NCBI GenBank assembly: GCA_040002845.1
Contig: JBDUDR010000096.1
Location: forward strand, 1-11,087
Length of the DNA stretch: 11,087 nucleotides
Reading direction: 5' to 3'
DNA from: JBDUDR01 sp040002845
Lineage (GTDB): Bacteria; Actinomycetota; Actinomycetes; Propionibacteriales; Nocardioidaceae
Below are positions 5,192 through 11,087 of the stretch, piece after piece (the stretch's first letter is position 1; every line of letters begins with the position of its first letter). The notes beneath the pieces are model-generated. The model did not search any database. It was not told the origin of the DNA and saw only the letters and a list, made by a program, of their open reading frames with translations. The position numbers and the translations under genes were made by a program.

Positions 5192-5931
5192 CGCGCGCCC
5201 CGCGGGAGCACGAAGGCCTTCACGGACTCCTTGGCGGCCCTAAGCTTGTAGCGCTGGATGGCGCCGGCTGGGTCCACATGCTTCGGGCACACCGTCGTGC
5301 ATTCGCCGACGAAGGTGCAACCCCAGACGCCTTCGCGCTCGATGAGTACGTCAAGACGCTCGCGGGCTCCCTGGTCACGGGAGTCGAGGTCGTACCGCTC
5401 GGCCAACGCGATCGCTGCCGGCCCCATGAACTCTGGGTCAAGGCCGTACACCGGGCAGGCCGCGTAGCAGAGCATGCAGTTGATGCACATGCTGAACTGC
5501 TTGTACTCGTCCAGCTCCTCGGGCGTCTGCAGGTACTCTCCTTCGTCCAGGGACTTCTCCTCGTCCCGGATGATCCAGGGGCTCACCTTCGGCAGCTTCT
5601 GCATGAAGTCGCCGATGTCGACCACCAGGTCGCGGACGACAGGGAAGTTGCGCATCGGCTCCACACGCACTGGACCGGGCGCGTAGTCGGTCAGGAAAGT
5701 GCCGCACGTGAGCTTGGGCTCGCCGTTGACGGTCATCCCGCAACTGCCGCAGATGCCCATCCGGCACGACCACCGGAAGGACAGACTCCCGTCCAAGCGG
5801 TCCTTCACGTAGTTGAGCCCATCGAGGACCGAGAGCTCCTTGCGCAGGGGAACGACGTACTCCTGCACTGTCGGCTCTGCCTCCTGCTCAGGCCGGTAGC
5901 GCGCCACCTGCAACCTGATCTCGTCCGCCAT
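5188..5931 (-). CDS. frdB: Fumarate reductase iron-sulfur subunit B
   Basis: A 247-residue electron-transfer subunit holding three clusters between the flavin of FrdA and the quinol site. The N-terminal ferredoxin domain has the [2Fe-2S] ligands Cys56, Cys61, Cys64 and Cys76 (SCRMGICGSCG...LTCG). The C-terminal domain has Cys149-x2-Cys152-x2-Cys155 with Cys215 for [4Fe-4S], and Cys159, Cys205 and Cys211 for [3Fe-4S] (CINCMLCYAACP; CTFVGECTTVCP). All ligands line up with E. coli FrdB at +1. A Shine-Dalgarno (GGAAGG) spans the frdA stop 8 nt before the ATG. frdA ends 5 nt upstream. Confidence 0.97.
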   Translation of the reverse strand: MADEIRLQVARYRPEQEAEPTVQEYVVPLRKELSVLDGLNYVKDRLDGSLSFRWSCRMGICGSCGMTVNGEPKLTCGTFLTDYAPGPVRVEPMRNFPVVRDLVVDIGDFMQKLPKVSPWIIRDEEKSLDEGEYLQTPEELDEYKQFSMCINCMLCYAACPVYGLDPEFMGPAAIALAERYDLDSRDQGARERLDVLIEREGVWGCTFVGECTTVCPKHVDPAGAIQRYKLRAAKESVKAFVLPRGAR

Positions 5932-5936
5932 CTGGG

Positions 5937-7676
5937 CTACCTTCCGTAGACCCGCTCTCCGGGTGGCCAGCGGGTGATCGTGACCGGCAGGTCTTCGAGC
6001 CGCGCCGACCCATCGGGGTTGCGGTAGGTCATCGAGTGGGCCAGGAAGTGCTCGTCATCGCGTGCAGTGAAGTCGGTACGTTGGTGGGCGCCGCGCGACT
6101 CCTCACGCCACAGGCCGGACTGCTCGATGCACTCTGCCACGTCAAGCATGTTGGCCAACTCGAGTGCCGCGACCAGCTCGGTGTTGAACGTCTGGCTGTG
6201 GTCCGTGAGTGCGATGTCGGCGTACCGCTGCTGGAGCTCGTGCAGCGCGTCCACGCCCTTCGTCAGCGCGTCGCCGGAACGGAAGATCCCGGCGCTGTCC
6301 TCCATGGTCTGCTGCATCTCTGTCCGGATGGTCGAGATCTGCTCCCGCCCATCGGTCTTGTTCAGCAGATCCCGCTCCAGCCGCCGCGCCTCGTCTGCAG
6401 CCTGGGCCTGTACGGCGGGCGGCGCGTCGGCGGCACCAGCCGCGTAGTCGGCGGCGGCCCGTCCGGCCCTAGCGCCGAAGACCAGGCACTCGGGAAGCGA
6501 GTTCGACCCCAGCCGGTTTGATCCGTTGATGCTCACGCACGCGGTCTCGCCGGCCGCGAAGAGGCCCTGGATCGGGGTGGCGCCGTTGATGTCGGTGTGG
6601 ACTCCGCCCATCATGTAGTGCACGACCGGCCGGACCGGGATCAGCTCCGTGACCGGGTCGAGGTTCTCGTACTTGACGCACAGCTCCCGCACAAACGGCA
6701 GCTTCTCGTCGATCAGGCTCGCCCCCAGGTGCCGCAGGTCGAGGTAAACGACATCGCCGTACGGCGTCTGCGTGACCCGGCCCTTCTCGGCCTCGTGCAC
6801 GAACGCCTGTGAGAGCCGGTCGCGAGGGCCGAGCTCCATGCTGCGAAGGACCGGGGTCGGGCTGGGGGTGCCCAGGTTGTAATCCTGCAGGTATCGGTAG
6901 CCGTCCTTGTTGAGCAGCCAGCCGCCCTCAGAGCGGGCCGCCTCCGTAATGAGGATGCCGGTGAAAGGCAACCCGGTCGGGTGGTATTGGACGAACTCCA
7001 TGTCCTTAAGGGGTGCTCCGGCTCGGTAGGCGAGGGCCATTCCGTCGCCGGTGTTGATGTTCGCGTTGGTGGTGAACGGGAACACCCGGCCGCACCCGCC
7101 GGTGCACAACACCACCGCCTTTGCGGTAATGGCCTCCACTCTGCCGGTGGCCAGCTCGAGGGCTACGACGCCGTGCACAACTCCGTCATCGACGAGCAGC
7201 CTGGTGACGAACCACTCGTCGTACCGCACGATGTCGGCGTACTTGAGCATCGTCTGGAAGAGCGTGTGAAGCATGTGAAAACCGGTCTTGTCGGCGGCGA
7301 ACCAGGTGCGCCTCTTCTTCATGCCGCCAAAGGCCCGCACCGCGATGCGCCCGTCGGGCCGGCGGCTCCAGGGGCAACCCCAATGCTCAAGCTGGAGCAG
7401 TTCGCGCGGCGCCTCCTCGACGAAAGCCTCGACGGCGTCCTGATCGCACAGCCAGTCACTGCCTGAGATCGTGTCGTTGGCGTGCTCGTCAAGGCTGTCG
7501 TCCTCGGCGATCGCGCCCGCGGCGCCCCCCTCGGCCGAGACCGTGTGGCTGCGCATGGGGTAGACCTTCGACACCACAGCGACGTTCAGCCGCGGATTGC
7601 CCTCCGCGATGGCGATGGCTGCACGCAGGCCGGCACCACCGCCACCGACCAGCAAGACGTCATGAACCGCAGCCAT
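5937..7676 (-). CDS. frdA: Fumarate reductase flavoprotein subunit A
   Basis: The 579-residue catalytic subunit (E. coli FrdA is about 602) reduces fumarate to succinate with a covalent FAD at the cytoplasmic face of the membrane. The FAD-binding motif is GGGGAG (11-16). His44 in RSHTVSAEGG is the covalent flavin attachment residue. Substrate and proton-shuttle residues are all present: His232 (QYHPTG), Glu245 (TEAARSEGG), catalytic Arg285 (ELGPRD), His353 (VHYMMGG) and Arg388 (GSNRLGSNS). NGYRYLQDYNLG-like text and the helical C-terminal domain are complete. The partners FrdBCD in the same operon and the FrdC/FrdD type identify it as fumarate reductase rather than succinate dehydrogenase, though these enzymes can run both ways. 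It begins 6 nt after the small upstream gene. Such enzymes allow fumarate respiration with menaquinol under low oxygen. Confidence 0.97.
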   Translation of the reverse strand: MAAVHDVLLVGGGGAGLRAAIAIAEGNPRLNVAVVSKVYPMRSHTVSAEGGAAGAIAEDDSLDEHANDTISGSDWLCDQDAVEAFVEEAPRELLQLEHWGCPWSRRPDGRIAVRAFGGMKKRRTWFAADKTGFHMLHTLFQTMLKYADIVRYDEWFVTRLLVDDGVVHGVVALELATGRVEAITAKAVVLCTGGCGRVFPFTTNANINTGDGMALAYRAGAPLKDMEFVQYHPTGLPFTGILITEAARSEGGWLLNKDGYRYLQDYNLGTPSPTPVLRSMELGPRDRLSQAFVHEAEKGRVTQTPYGDVVYLDLRHLGASLIDEKLPFVRELCVKYENLDPVTELIPVRPVVHYMMGGVHTDINGATPIQGLFAAGETACVSINGSNRLGSNSLPECLVFGARAGRAAADYAAGAADAPPAVQAQAADEARRLERDLLNKTDGREQISTIRTEMQQTMEDSAGIFRSGDALTKGVDALHELQQRYADIALTDHSQTFNTELVAALELANMLDVAECIEQSGLWREESRGAHQRTDFTARDDEHFLAHSMTYRNPDGSARLEDLPVTITRWPPGERVYGR

Positions 7677-7682
7677 CGCCGT

Positions 7683-7910
7683 TCACTCGCCGCGGAACTC
7701 TTCGTCCACCAAGACCTTGCCGTCGTGGCGGACGACCTTGTGGTGGACGCTGCCGTCGTGGAACTCCTCCCGCTCGTTGCGACAGCCACACGAGTAGCGC
7801 AGCTCCTCGGTGGCTAGGCCCTGGAGGTCTTCGGTGAACGAGCGCTCCCCGTCGTGCAGACCACCGCACGGCGCCCTTTGGGTCTCGAAGCGGCTCATCG
7901 CGCCAGTCAT
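7683..7910 (-). CDS. Unrecognised 75-aa Cys/His protein leading frd operon
   Basis: A 75-residue acidic, soluble protein, MTGAMSRFETQ...VDEEFRGE. The start is fixed by GGAGG 6 nt before ATG at 7910; an internal ATG at 7898 is less well served. It has three cysteines, Cys15 and the pair Cys41-Gly-Cys43, and histidines 19, 51, 56, 57 and 62, a pattern that could bind a metal, though no standard zinc or ferredoxin motif is complete. The last 30 residues look like a small beta-hairpin (HHKVVRHDGKVLVDEEF). It stops 6 nt before frdA, so it is co-transcribed and opens the operon. I do not recognise the family. A role in assembly, metal or flavin handling, or regulation of the reductase is conjecture from position. 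Confidence 0.72.
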   Translation of the reverse strand: MTGAMSRFETQRAPCGGLHDGERSFTEDLQGLATEELRYSCGCRNEREEFHDGSVHHKVVRHDGKVLVDEEFRGE

Positions 7911-7916
7911 GGCGCA

Positions 7917-7921
7917 CCTCC
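7917..7921 (-). promoter_or_regulatory. Shine-Dalgarno fixing the start of the frd-leading gene
   Basis: GGAGG on the minus strand, 6 nt before ATG at 7910. It decides between this start and longer frames running to 7979. Confidence 0.65.
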
Positions 7922-7941
7922 ATTGGTTCACGACCCAGACC

Positions 7942-7949
7942 GTTGCAAC
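7942..7949. promoter_or_regulatory. GTTGCAAC palindrome upstream of the frd operon
   Basis: A perfect 8-bp palindrome 31 nt upstream of the first start codon of the frd operon, within the 220-nt divergent gap 7911-8130. The same gap holds GGCAAGG (7985-7991) facing CCTTGCC (8016-8022), CCCCCGGGGG at 8021-8030 and CGTCT-CTAT-AGACG at 8064-8077. No convincing -35/-10 pair for frd was found. The palindrome could be an operator, but it is short enough to occur by chance. Confidence 0.25.
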
Positions 7950-8063
7950 CGGCAGATGACAGCCTGCTCTCGTCGGCATCGGAAGGCAAGGTCACCGACC
8001 CCAGTTCTACGGCGGCCTTGCCCCCGGGGGTCGACGCGGACGATTGTCGGCGCGTGCCGCTAG

Positions 8064-8077
8064 CGTCTCTATAGACG
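8064..8077 (+). promoter_or_regulatory. Possible -10 region/dyad ahead of the VOC gene
   Basis: CGTCT-CTAT-AGACG is a 5-bp inverted repeat containing TATAGA (8070-8075), a 4 of 6 match to a -10 box. TTGTCG at 8044-8049 is the nearest -35-like hexamer but is 20 nt away. It could drive the VOC gene and polymerase, about 55 nt downstream. Weak. Confidence 0.25.
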
Positions 8078-8130
8078 ACGACCGCGCCGCGTCGCTCACC
8101 GTGCGCCCCCTCATGAAAGGCAAACCCACG

Positions 8131-8349
8131 ATGGCAATGGACTTTGAGCTTCAACTGGTGTCGATTCCCGTCTCAGCCGTCGACCGCGCGATCACCTTCT
8201 ATGAGAAGGCTGGTTTCACCCTCGACCACGACCACAAGGTCAACGACGACCTGCGCTTCGTGCAGCTGACGCCGCCAGGGTCCGCTTGCTCGATCAGCGA
8301 TCCAGACGGCAACCGCTGGGCCGTCCAGCAGCTTCCCGCTCGCAGCTGA
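8131..8349 (+). CDS. VOC/glyoxalase-like protein with internal deletion
   Basis: A 72-residue frame beginning MAMDFELQLVSIPVSAVDRAITFYEKAGF, a clear start of a vicinal-oxygen-chelate (glyoxalase/dioxygenase) protein. Family members of this type are usually about 120-150 residues. Here the first beta-alpha-beta module runs to PPGSACSI and is joined directly to SDPDGNRWAVQQLPARS, the normal last strand of the second module, so roughly 50 or more residues between them are missing without loss of frame. The join falls near 8295/8296. The usual second-half metal-binding and active-site residues are mostly gone, so the product is probably inactive or a remnant, unless it dimerises. An alternative in-frame ATG at 8113 exists, but the family normally starts at MAMDF. 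The stop is 8 nt before the polymerase start, so the frame may mainly serve as a translated leader for dinB. Confidence 0.72.
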   Translation: MAMDFELQLVSIPVSAVDRAITFYEKAGFTLDHDHKVNDDLRFVQLTPPGSACSISDPDGNRWAVQQLPARS

Positions 8350-8357
8350 TCGAGGCC

Positions 8358-9407
8358 ATGGCCACCTCCTGGGTGTTGCACGTCGATCTCGACCAGTTCA
8401 TAGCTGCCGTCGAGGTGTTGCGACACCCGGAGCTGGCGGGCAAACCGGTCGTGATCGGCGGCCGGGGCGACCCGTCCGAGCGCGGGGTCGTGTCGACCGC
8501 GTCGTACGAAGCCCGCAAGTTCGGCGTCGGGTCTGGTGTTCCGTTACGGGTCGCCGCCCGCAGGTGCCCGGAGGCGGTGTTCCTGCCGGTCGATGCGCCG
8601 GCCTACGAAGCGGTCTCGCGGCAGGTGATGGAGACACTGCGATCATTCAACGCGGTCGTCCAGGTGCTCGGCTGGGACGAAGCGTTCATGGGGTTGGAGG
8701 CCGACGATCCCGAGGCGTTTGCCACCGACGTCCAGCGAGCCGTGTTCGAAGCAACGCAGCTGCACTGCTCCGTGGGGATCGGTGACAACAAGCTCCGCGC
8801 GAAGATCGCCACCGAGTTCGGCAAGCCACGAGGGATGTTCCGGCTGACCGAGGACAACTGGTACGCCGTGATGGCCGATCGGCCACCTGATGCATTGTGG
8901 GGGATAGGTCGAAAGACGTCACGGCGTCTCGCCGGGATCGGGATCACCACGGTGCGCCAGCTGTCCGAGGCCAAGGCGCGGTGGCTCGCGGACGAGCTCG
9001 GGCCGACCATGGGGCCGTGGTACCGGCGACTCGCCCGCGGCGTCGACACGTCCCCGGTCGAGGCGGAACCCTATGTCGCGAGGTCGCGCAGTCGCGAGAC
9101 CACGTTCCAGCAGAACCTGACCGACTGGTCGGCTGTCGAAGACGAGGTACGTCGGCTCGCTCGGCAAGTTGCCGAGGACATCAAGAGAGAGGCCCGTCCG
9201 GCGATCAGGGCCGCGGTCAAGGTCCGGTACGCACCGTTCGAAACACATACCCGCAGCACAACCCTGGAGTCAGCTACCAGCGACCCGGCGCTCATCGAAC
9301 GGGCCGCCGTCGAGCTGGTCGGTCGATTCGACGCGACCCGGGCGGTGAGGCTCCTCGGCGTGCGTGCGGAGATGCTGCCGCCGGCCGAAGCCGCAGCCAC
9401 GACGTAG
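8358..9407 (+). CDS. dinB2: DNA polymerase IV, DinB2 type (Y-family)
   Basis: A 349-residue translesion polymerase. The palm and fingers carry HVDLDQFIAAVE (8-19) with catalytic Asp10, and GWDEAFMG with Asp107-Glu108, the carboxylates that bind the two metal ions. The tail to about 230 includes the helix-hairpin-helix thumb (LWGIGRKTSRRLAGIGITTVRQL), and the little finger follows (SRSRETTFQQNL...AAVKVRYAPFETHTRSTTL). By alignment to E. coli Pol IV DMDCFFAAVE, the steric-gate aromatic (Phe13) is replaced by Ile15. DinB2 of M. smegmatis has Leu at this site and readily incorporates ribonucleotides; the HVDLDQF context and length match that subfamily. No C-terminal beta-clamp-binding motif (QxxLF type) is visible, again as in DinB2. 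ATG at 8358 is preferred on homology, though the GAGG upstream is only 2 nt away. No LexA box was seen. Confidence 0.93.
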   Translation: MATSWVLHVDLDQFIAAVEVLRHPELAGKPVVIGGRGDPSERGVVSTASYEARKFGVGSGVPLRVAARRCPEAVFLPVDAPAYEAVSRQVMETLRSFNAVVQVLGWDEAFMGLEADDPEAFATDVQRAVFEATQLHCSVGIGDNKLRAKIATEFGKPRGMFRLTEDNWYAVMADRPPDALWGIGRKTSRRLAGIGITTVRQLSEAKARWLADELGPTMGPWYRRLARGVDTSPVEAEPYVARSRSRETTFQQNLTDWSAVEDEVRRLARQVAEDIKREARPAIRAAVKVRYAPFETHTRSTTLESATSDPALIERAAVELVGRFDATRAVRLLGVRAEMLPPAEAAATT

Positions 9408-9427
9408 TTTGCGGTGGCGCCGTGCAA

Positions 9428-11087
9428 TCACACAGCGGGCGGCGGAATATCCGTGCCATCAGCAAGCTGGTCAACGGAGGATTTCCGGTCATCGCCGCGG
9501 CGTACGGAAGCCAACAGCATCTCGGCTACGTCGAGAACCTCGACCTCTTCGCGGGCCGATCCGTCGGCCTGCTGCGCCGTGAGCCCGTCGGACAACATCA
9601 CGCGACAGAACGGGCACGCGACGGCTATCTGGTCGGCACCGGTCTCGACGGCCTCGGTGGTGCGGTTGAGGTTGATCCGCGACCCGATGCTCTCCTCCAT
9701 CCACATCCGGGCCCCACCCGCACCGCAACAGAACGAACGCTCGGAGTTGCGCCGCATCTCCTTCACCGAAGCACCGGGGAGGACATCCAGCAGCTCGCGC
9801 GGTGGTGCATACACCTGATTGTGCCGCCCCAGGAAACACGGGTCGTGGTAGGTGATCGTGCGTCCCGCGACCGACCCGTCGGCTCCCGCCACAGGCGTCA
9901 AGCGCCCCTCGCGTACCAGCCTGTTGAGCAGCTGCGTGTGGTGCACGACCTCGAGCTTCACCCCGAACTGCGCGTACTCGTTCTTCAAGGTGTTGAAGCA
10001 ATGCGCGCAGGTTGCCACCACCTTCGTGGCGCCCGCCTCGTTCAACACCTCGGCGTTCTGCATCGCCAGCTGCTGGAACACGAACTCGTTGCCGGACCGG
10101 CGAGCGGGGTCGCCCGTGCACGTCTCGCCGTCACCGAGCACGGCGTACGAGACTCCGGCGAGATGCAGCAGCTCAGCGACGGCACGCGTGGTCTTCTTCG
10201 CACGGTCCTCGTACGCCCCCGCGCAACCGACCCAGAACAGCCACTCCACATCGGCCAGGCTCTCGACATCAACCCCCACCAGCGGCACCTTGAACGGCAG
10301 CCCCTTGGCCCAGTCCAGCCGGGCGTTGGGCGCCATGTTCCATGGGTTTCCCTTGTTCTCCAGACCCCGGAAGAGCTGGTTCAACTCCGGCGGAAAGCTC
10401 GACTCCACCAGCACCTGATAGCGGCGCATGTCGACGATGTGGTCGACGTGCTCGATGTCGACCGGGCACTGCTGCACACAGGCCCCACACGACGTGCATG
10501 ACCACAACACGTCCGGATCGATCACGCCGCGCGCGTCGGCGTCGCCGACCAGCGGCCGCTGCGCCTCCGCCGTCACAGCGTCCGGCACGCTGTCCGGATC
10601 AGGCGCCAGGAGGTACGGCGCCTTCGCGTACGCGTGCTCCCGCAGGTCCATCACCAGCAGCTTCGGGGACAGCGGCTTCTCGGTGTTCCAGGCCGGGCAC
10701 TGGCTCTGGCAGCGACCACACTCGGTGCATGTGGTGAAGTCCAGCAGCCCCTTCCAGGTGAAGTCCTCCACCTTGCCGACCCCGAATGCCGTGTCCTCGT
10801 CGAGGTCGTCGATGTTCGCGAAGTCGATCGGCTGGCCGCCGGCCATCATCGGCAGCAGCCCCCCGAGAGCCGGACCCCCGTCGGACCGGCGCTTGAACCA
10901 GATGTTCGGCCACGCAGTGAACCGGTGCCATGCCACCCCCATCGTGGTGTTGAGGGCCAGCACGATCATCCAGGTGAACGAGATGATGATCTTCGTCATG
11001 GCGACCAGGTAGATCAGATTGACCAGAGTCGTCGGCGACGCGTCGGAGAATCGGGAGCCGATGAACCAGGTCAGTGGGTAGTCGACC
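9428..11087 (-). CDS. EtfD-like membrane Fe-S oxidoreductase (partial)
   Basis: The C-terminal 552 residues of a larger protein; the frame is open to the right edge and continues upstream of an internal Met at 10999, through a membrane segment (LVNLIYLVAMTKIIISFTWMI). Full family members, such as M. tuberculosis Rv0338c (EtfD), are about 880 residues, with an N-terminal NarI-like membrane domain. Visible, numbered from the internal Met: two ferredoxin-type cluster motifs, CTECGRCQSQCP (Cys91, 94, 97, 101) and CTSCGACVQQCP (Cys168, 171, 174, 178), then two CCG (HdrD-like) domains with VGCAGAYEDR, TCTGDPARR (CTG in place of CCG) and CAHC in the first, and DPCFLGRHN, FCCGAGG and CPFC in the second. 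It should pass electrons from ETF (FixAB) of fatty acid oxidation to menaquinone. The stop lies 20 nt from the convergent dinB2 stop. The specific EtfD assignment is by family resemblance. Confidence 0.88.
   Translation of the reverse strand, partial: VDYPLTWFIGSRFSDASPTTLVNLIYLVAMTKIIISFTWMIVLALNTTMGVAWHRFTAWPNIWFKRRSDGGPALGGLLPMMAGGQPIDFANIDDLDEDTAFGVGKVEDFTWKGLLDFTTCTECGRCQSQCPAWNTEKPLSPKLLVMDLREHAYAKAPYLLAPDPDSVPDAVTAEAQRPLVGDADARGVIDPDVLWSCTSCGACVQQCPVDIEHVDHIVDMRRYQVLVESSFPPELNQLFRGLENKGNPWNMAPNARLDWAKGLPFKVPLVGVDVESLADVEWLFWVGCAGAYEDRAKKTTRAVAELLHLAGVSYAVLGDGETCTGDPARRSGNEFVFQQLAMQNAEVLNEAGATKVVATCAHCFNTLKNEYAQFGVKLEVVHHTQLLNRLVREGRLTPVAGADGSVAGRTITYHDPCFLGRHNQVYAPPRELLDVLPGASVKEMRRNSERSFCCGAGGARMWMEESIGSRINLNRTTEAVETGADQIAVACPFCRVMLSDGLTAQQADGSAREEVEVLDVAEMLLASVRRGDDRKSSVDQLADGTDIPPPAV

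Noticed and set aside
5188..7676. Succinate dehydrogenase sdhAB
   Set aside because: The catalytic subunits alone could fit, but the anchors are FrdC and FrdD in length, sequence landmarks and order, without haem-ligand features of SdhC/SdhD.
8286..8357. Extended N-terminus for the polymerase
   Set aside because: The extra 24 residues overlap the VOC frame and are not part of Y-family polymerases, which begin a few residues before the HVDLD motif.
8897..10501. 534-codon plus-strand frame across the dinB2/etfD junction
   Set aside because: It overlaps dinB2 in another frame and runs antisense to the Fe-S oxidoreductase; composition is Arg/His-rich and no domain is visible.

Overview
The window is GC-rich with long antisense shadow ORFs, many GTG/leaderless starts and gene families typical of Actinomycetota: a bifunctional Dcd-Dut, a DinB2-type Y-family polymerase, an EtfD-like (Rv0338c-like) Fe-S oxidoreductase and a four-subunit FrdABCD as in Mycobacterium tuberculosis. 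A high-GC actinomycete is therefore likely; the genus cannot be fixed from this sequence. No transposase, integrase, phage gene or CRISPR array was seen.

Layout. Left edge (9-82): tRNA-Gly(CCC) on the minus strand, divergent from an EamA-family permease (161-988) followed by dcd (1023-1598), both plus strand. A perfect 9-bp hairpin (1647-1669) sits at the convergent junction with a minus-strand operon that reads, 5' to 3': a ribbon-helix-helix (HicB-like) protein (3439-2876), a DUF4097 beta-repeat protein (2799-1945) and a 52-residue peptide gene with a strong Shine-Dalgarno (1839-1681). The first gene has a textbook TTGACA-17-CATAGT promoter placed for a leaderless ATG and surrounded by repeated TGACA boxes, which suggests autoregulation.

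The centre (7910-3695, minus strand) is one tight operon: a 75-residue Cys/His-containing protein, frdA, frdB, frdC, frdD and a class I SAM methyltransferase. FrdB/FrdC and FrdC/FrdD overlap by ATGA. The enzyme is a menaquinol:fumarate reductase with all catalytic residues and Fe-S ligands present, so the host can probably use fumarate as an electron sink when oxygen is limiting.

On the right, plus strand, lie a VOC/glyoxalase gene that has lost its middle in frame (8131-8349) and a DinB2-type DNA polymerase IV (8358-9407) whose steric-gate position is Ile rather than Phe/Tyr, which predicts poor discrimination against ribonucleotides. Convergent to it, and cut by the right edge, is the C-terminal part of an EtfD-like membrane Fe-S oxidoreductase (9428-11087) that likely passes electrons from electron-transfer flavoprotein to menaquinone. 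Frd and EtfD thus represent two arms of menaquinone-linked electron transport.

The less-described elements are the RHH-DUF4097-micropeptide operon with its operator-like promoter, the unrecognised small protein that opens the frd operon, the methyltransferase that closes it, and the Ile steric gate of the polymerase.
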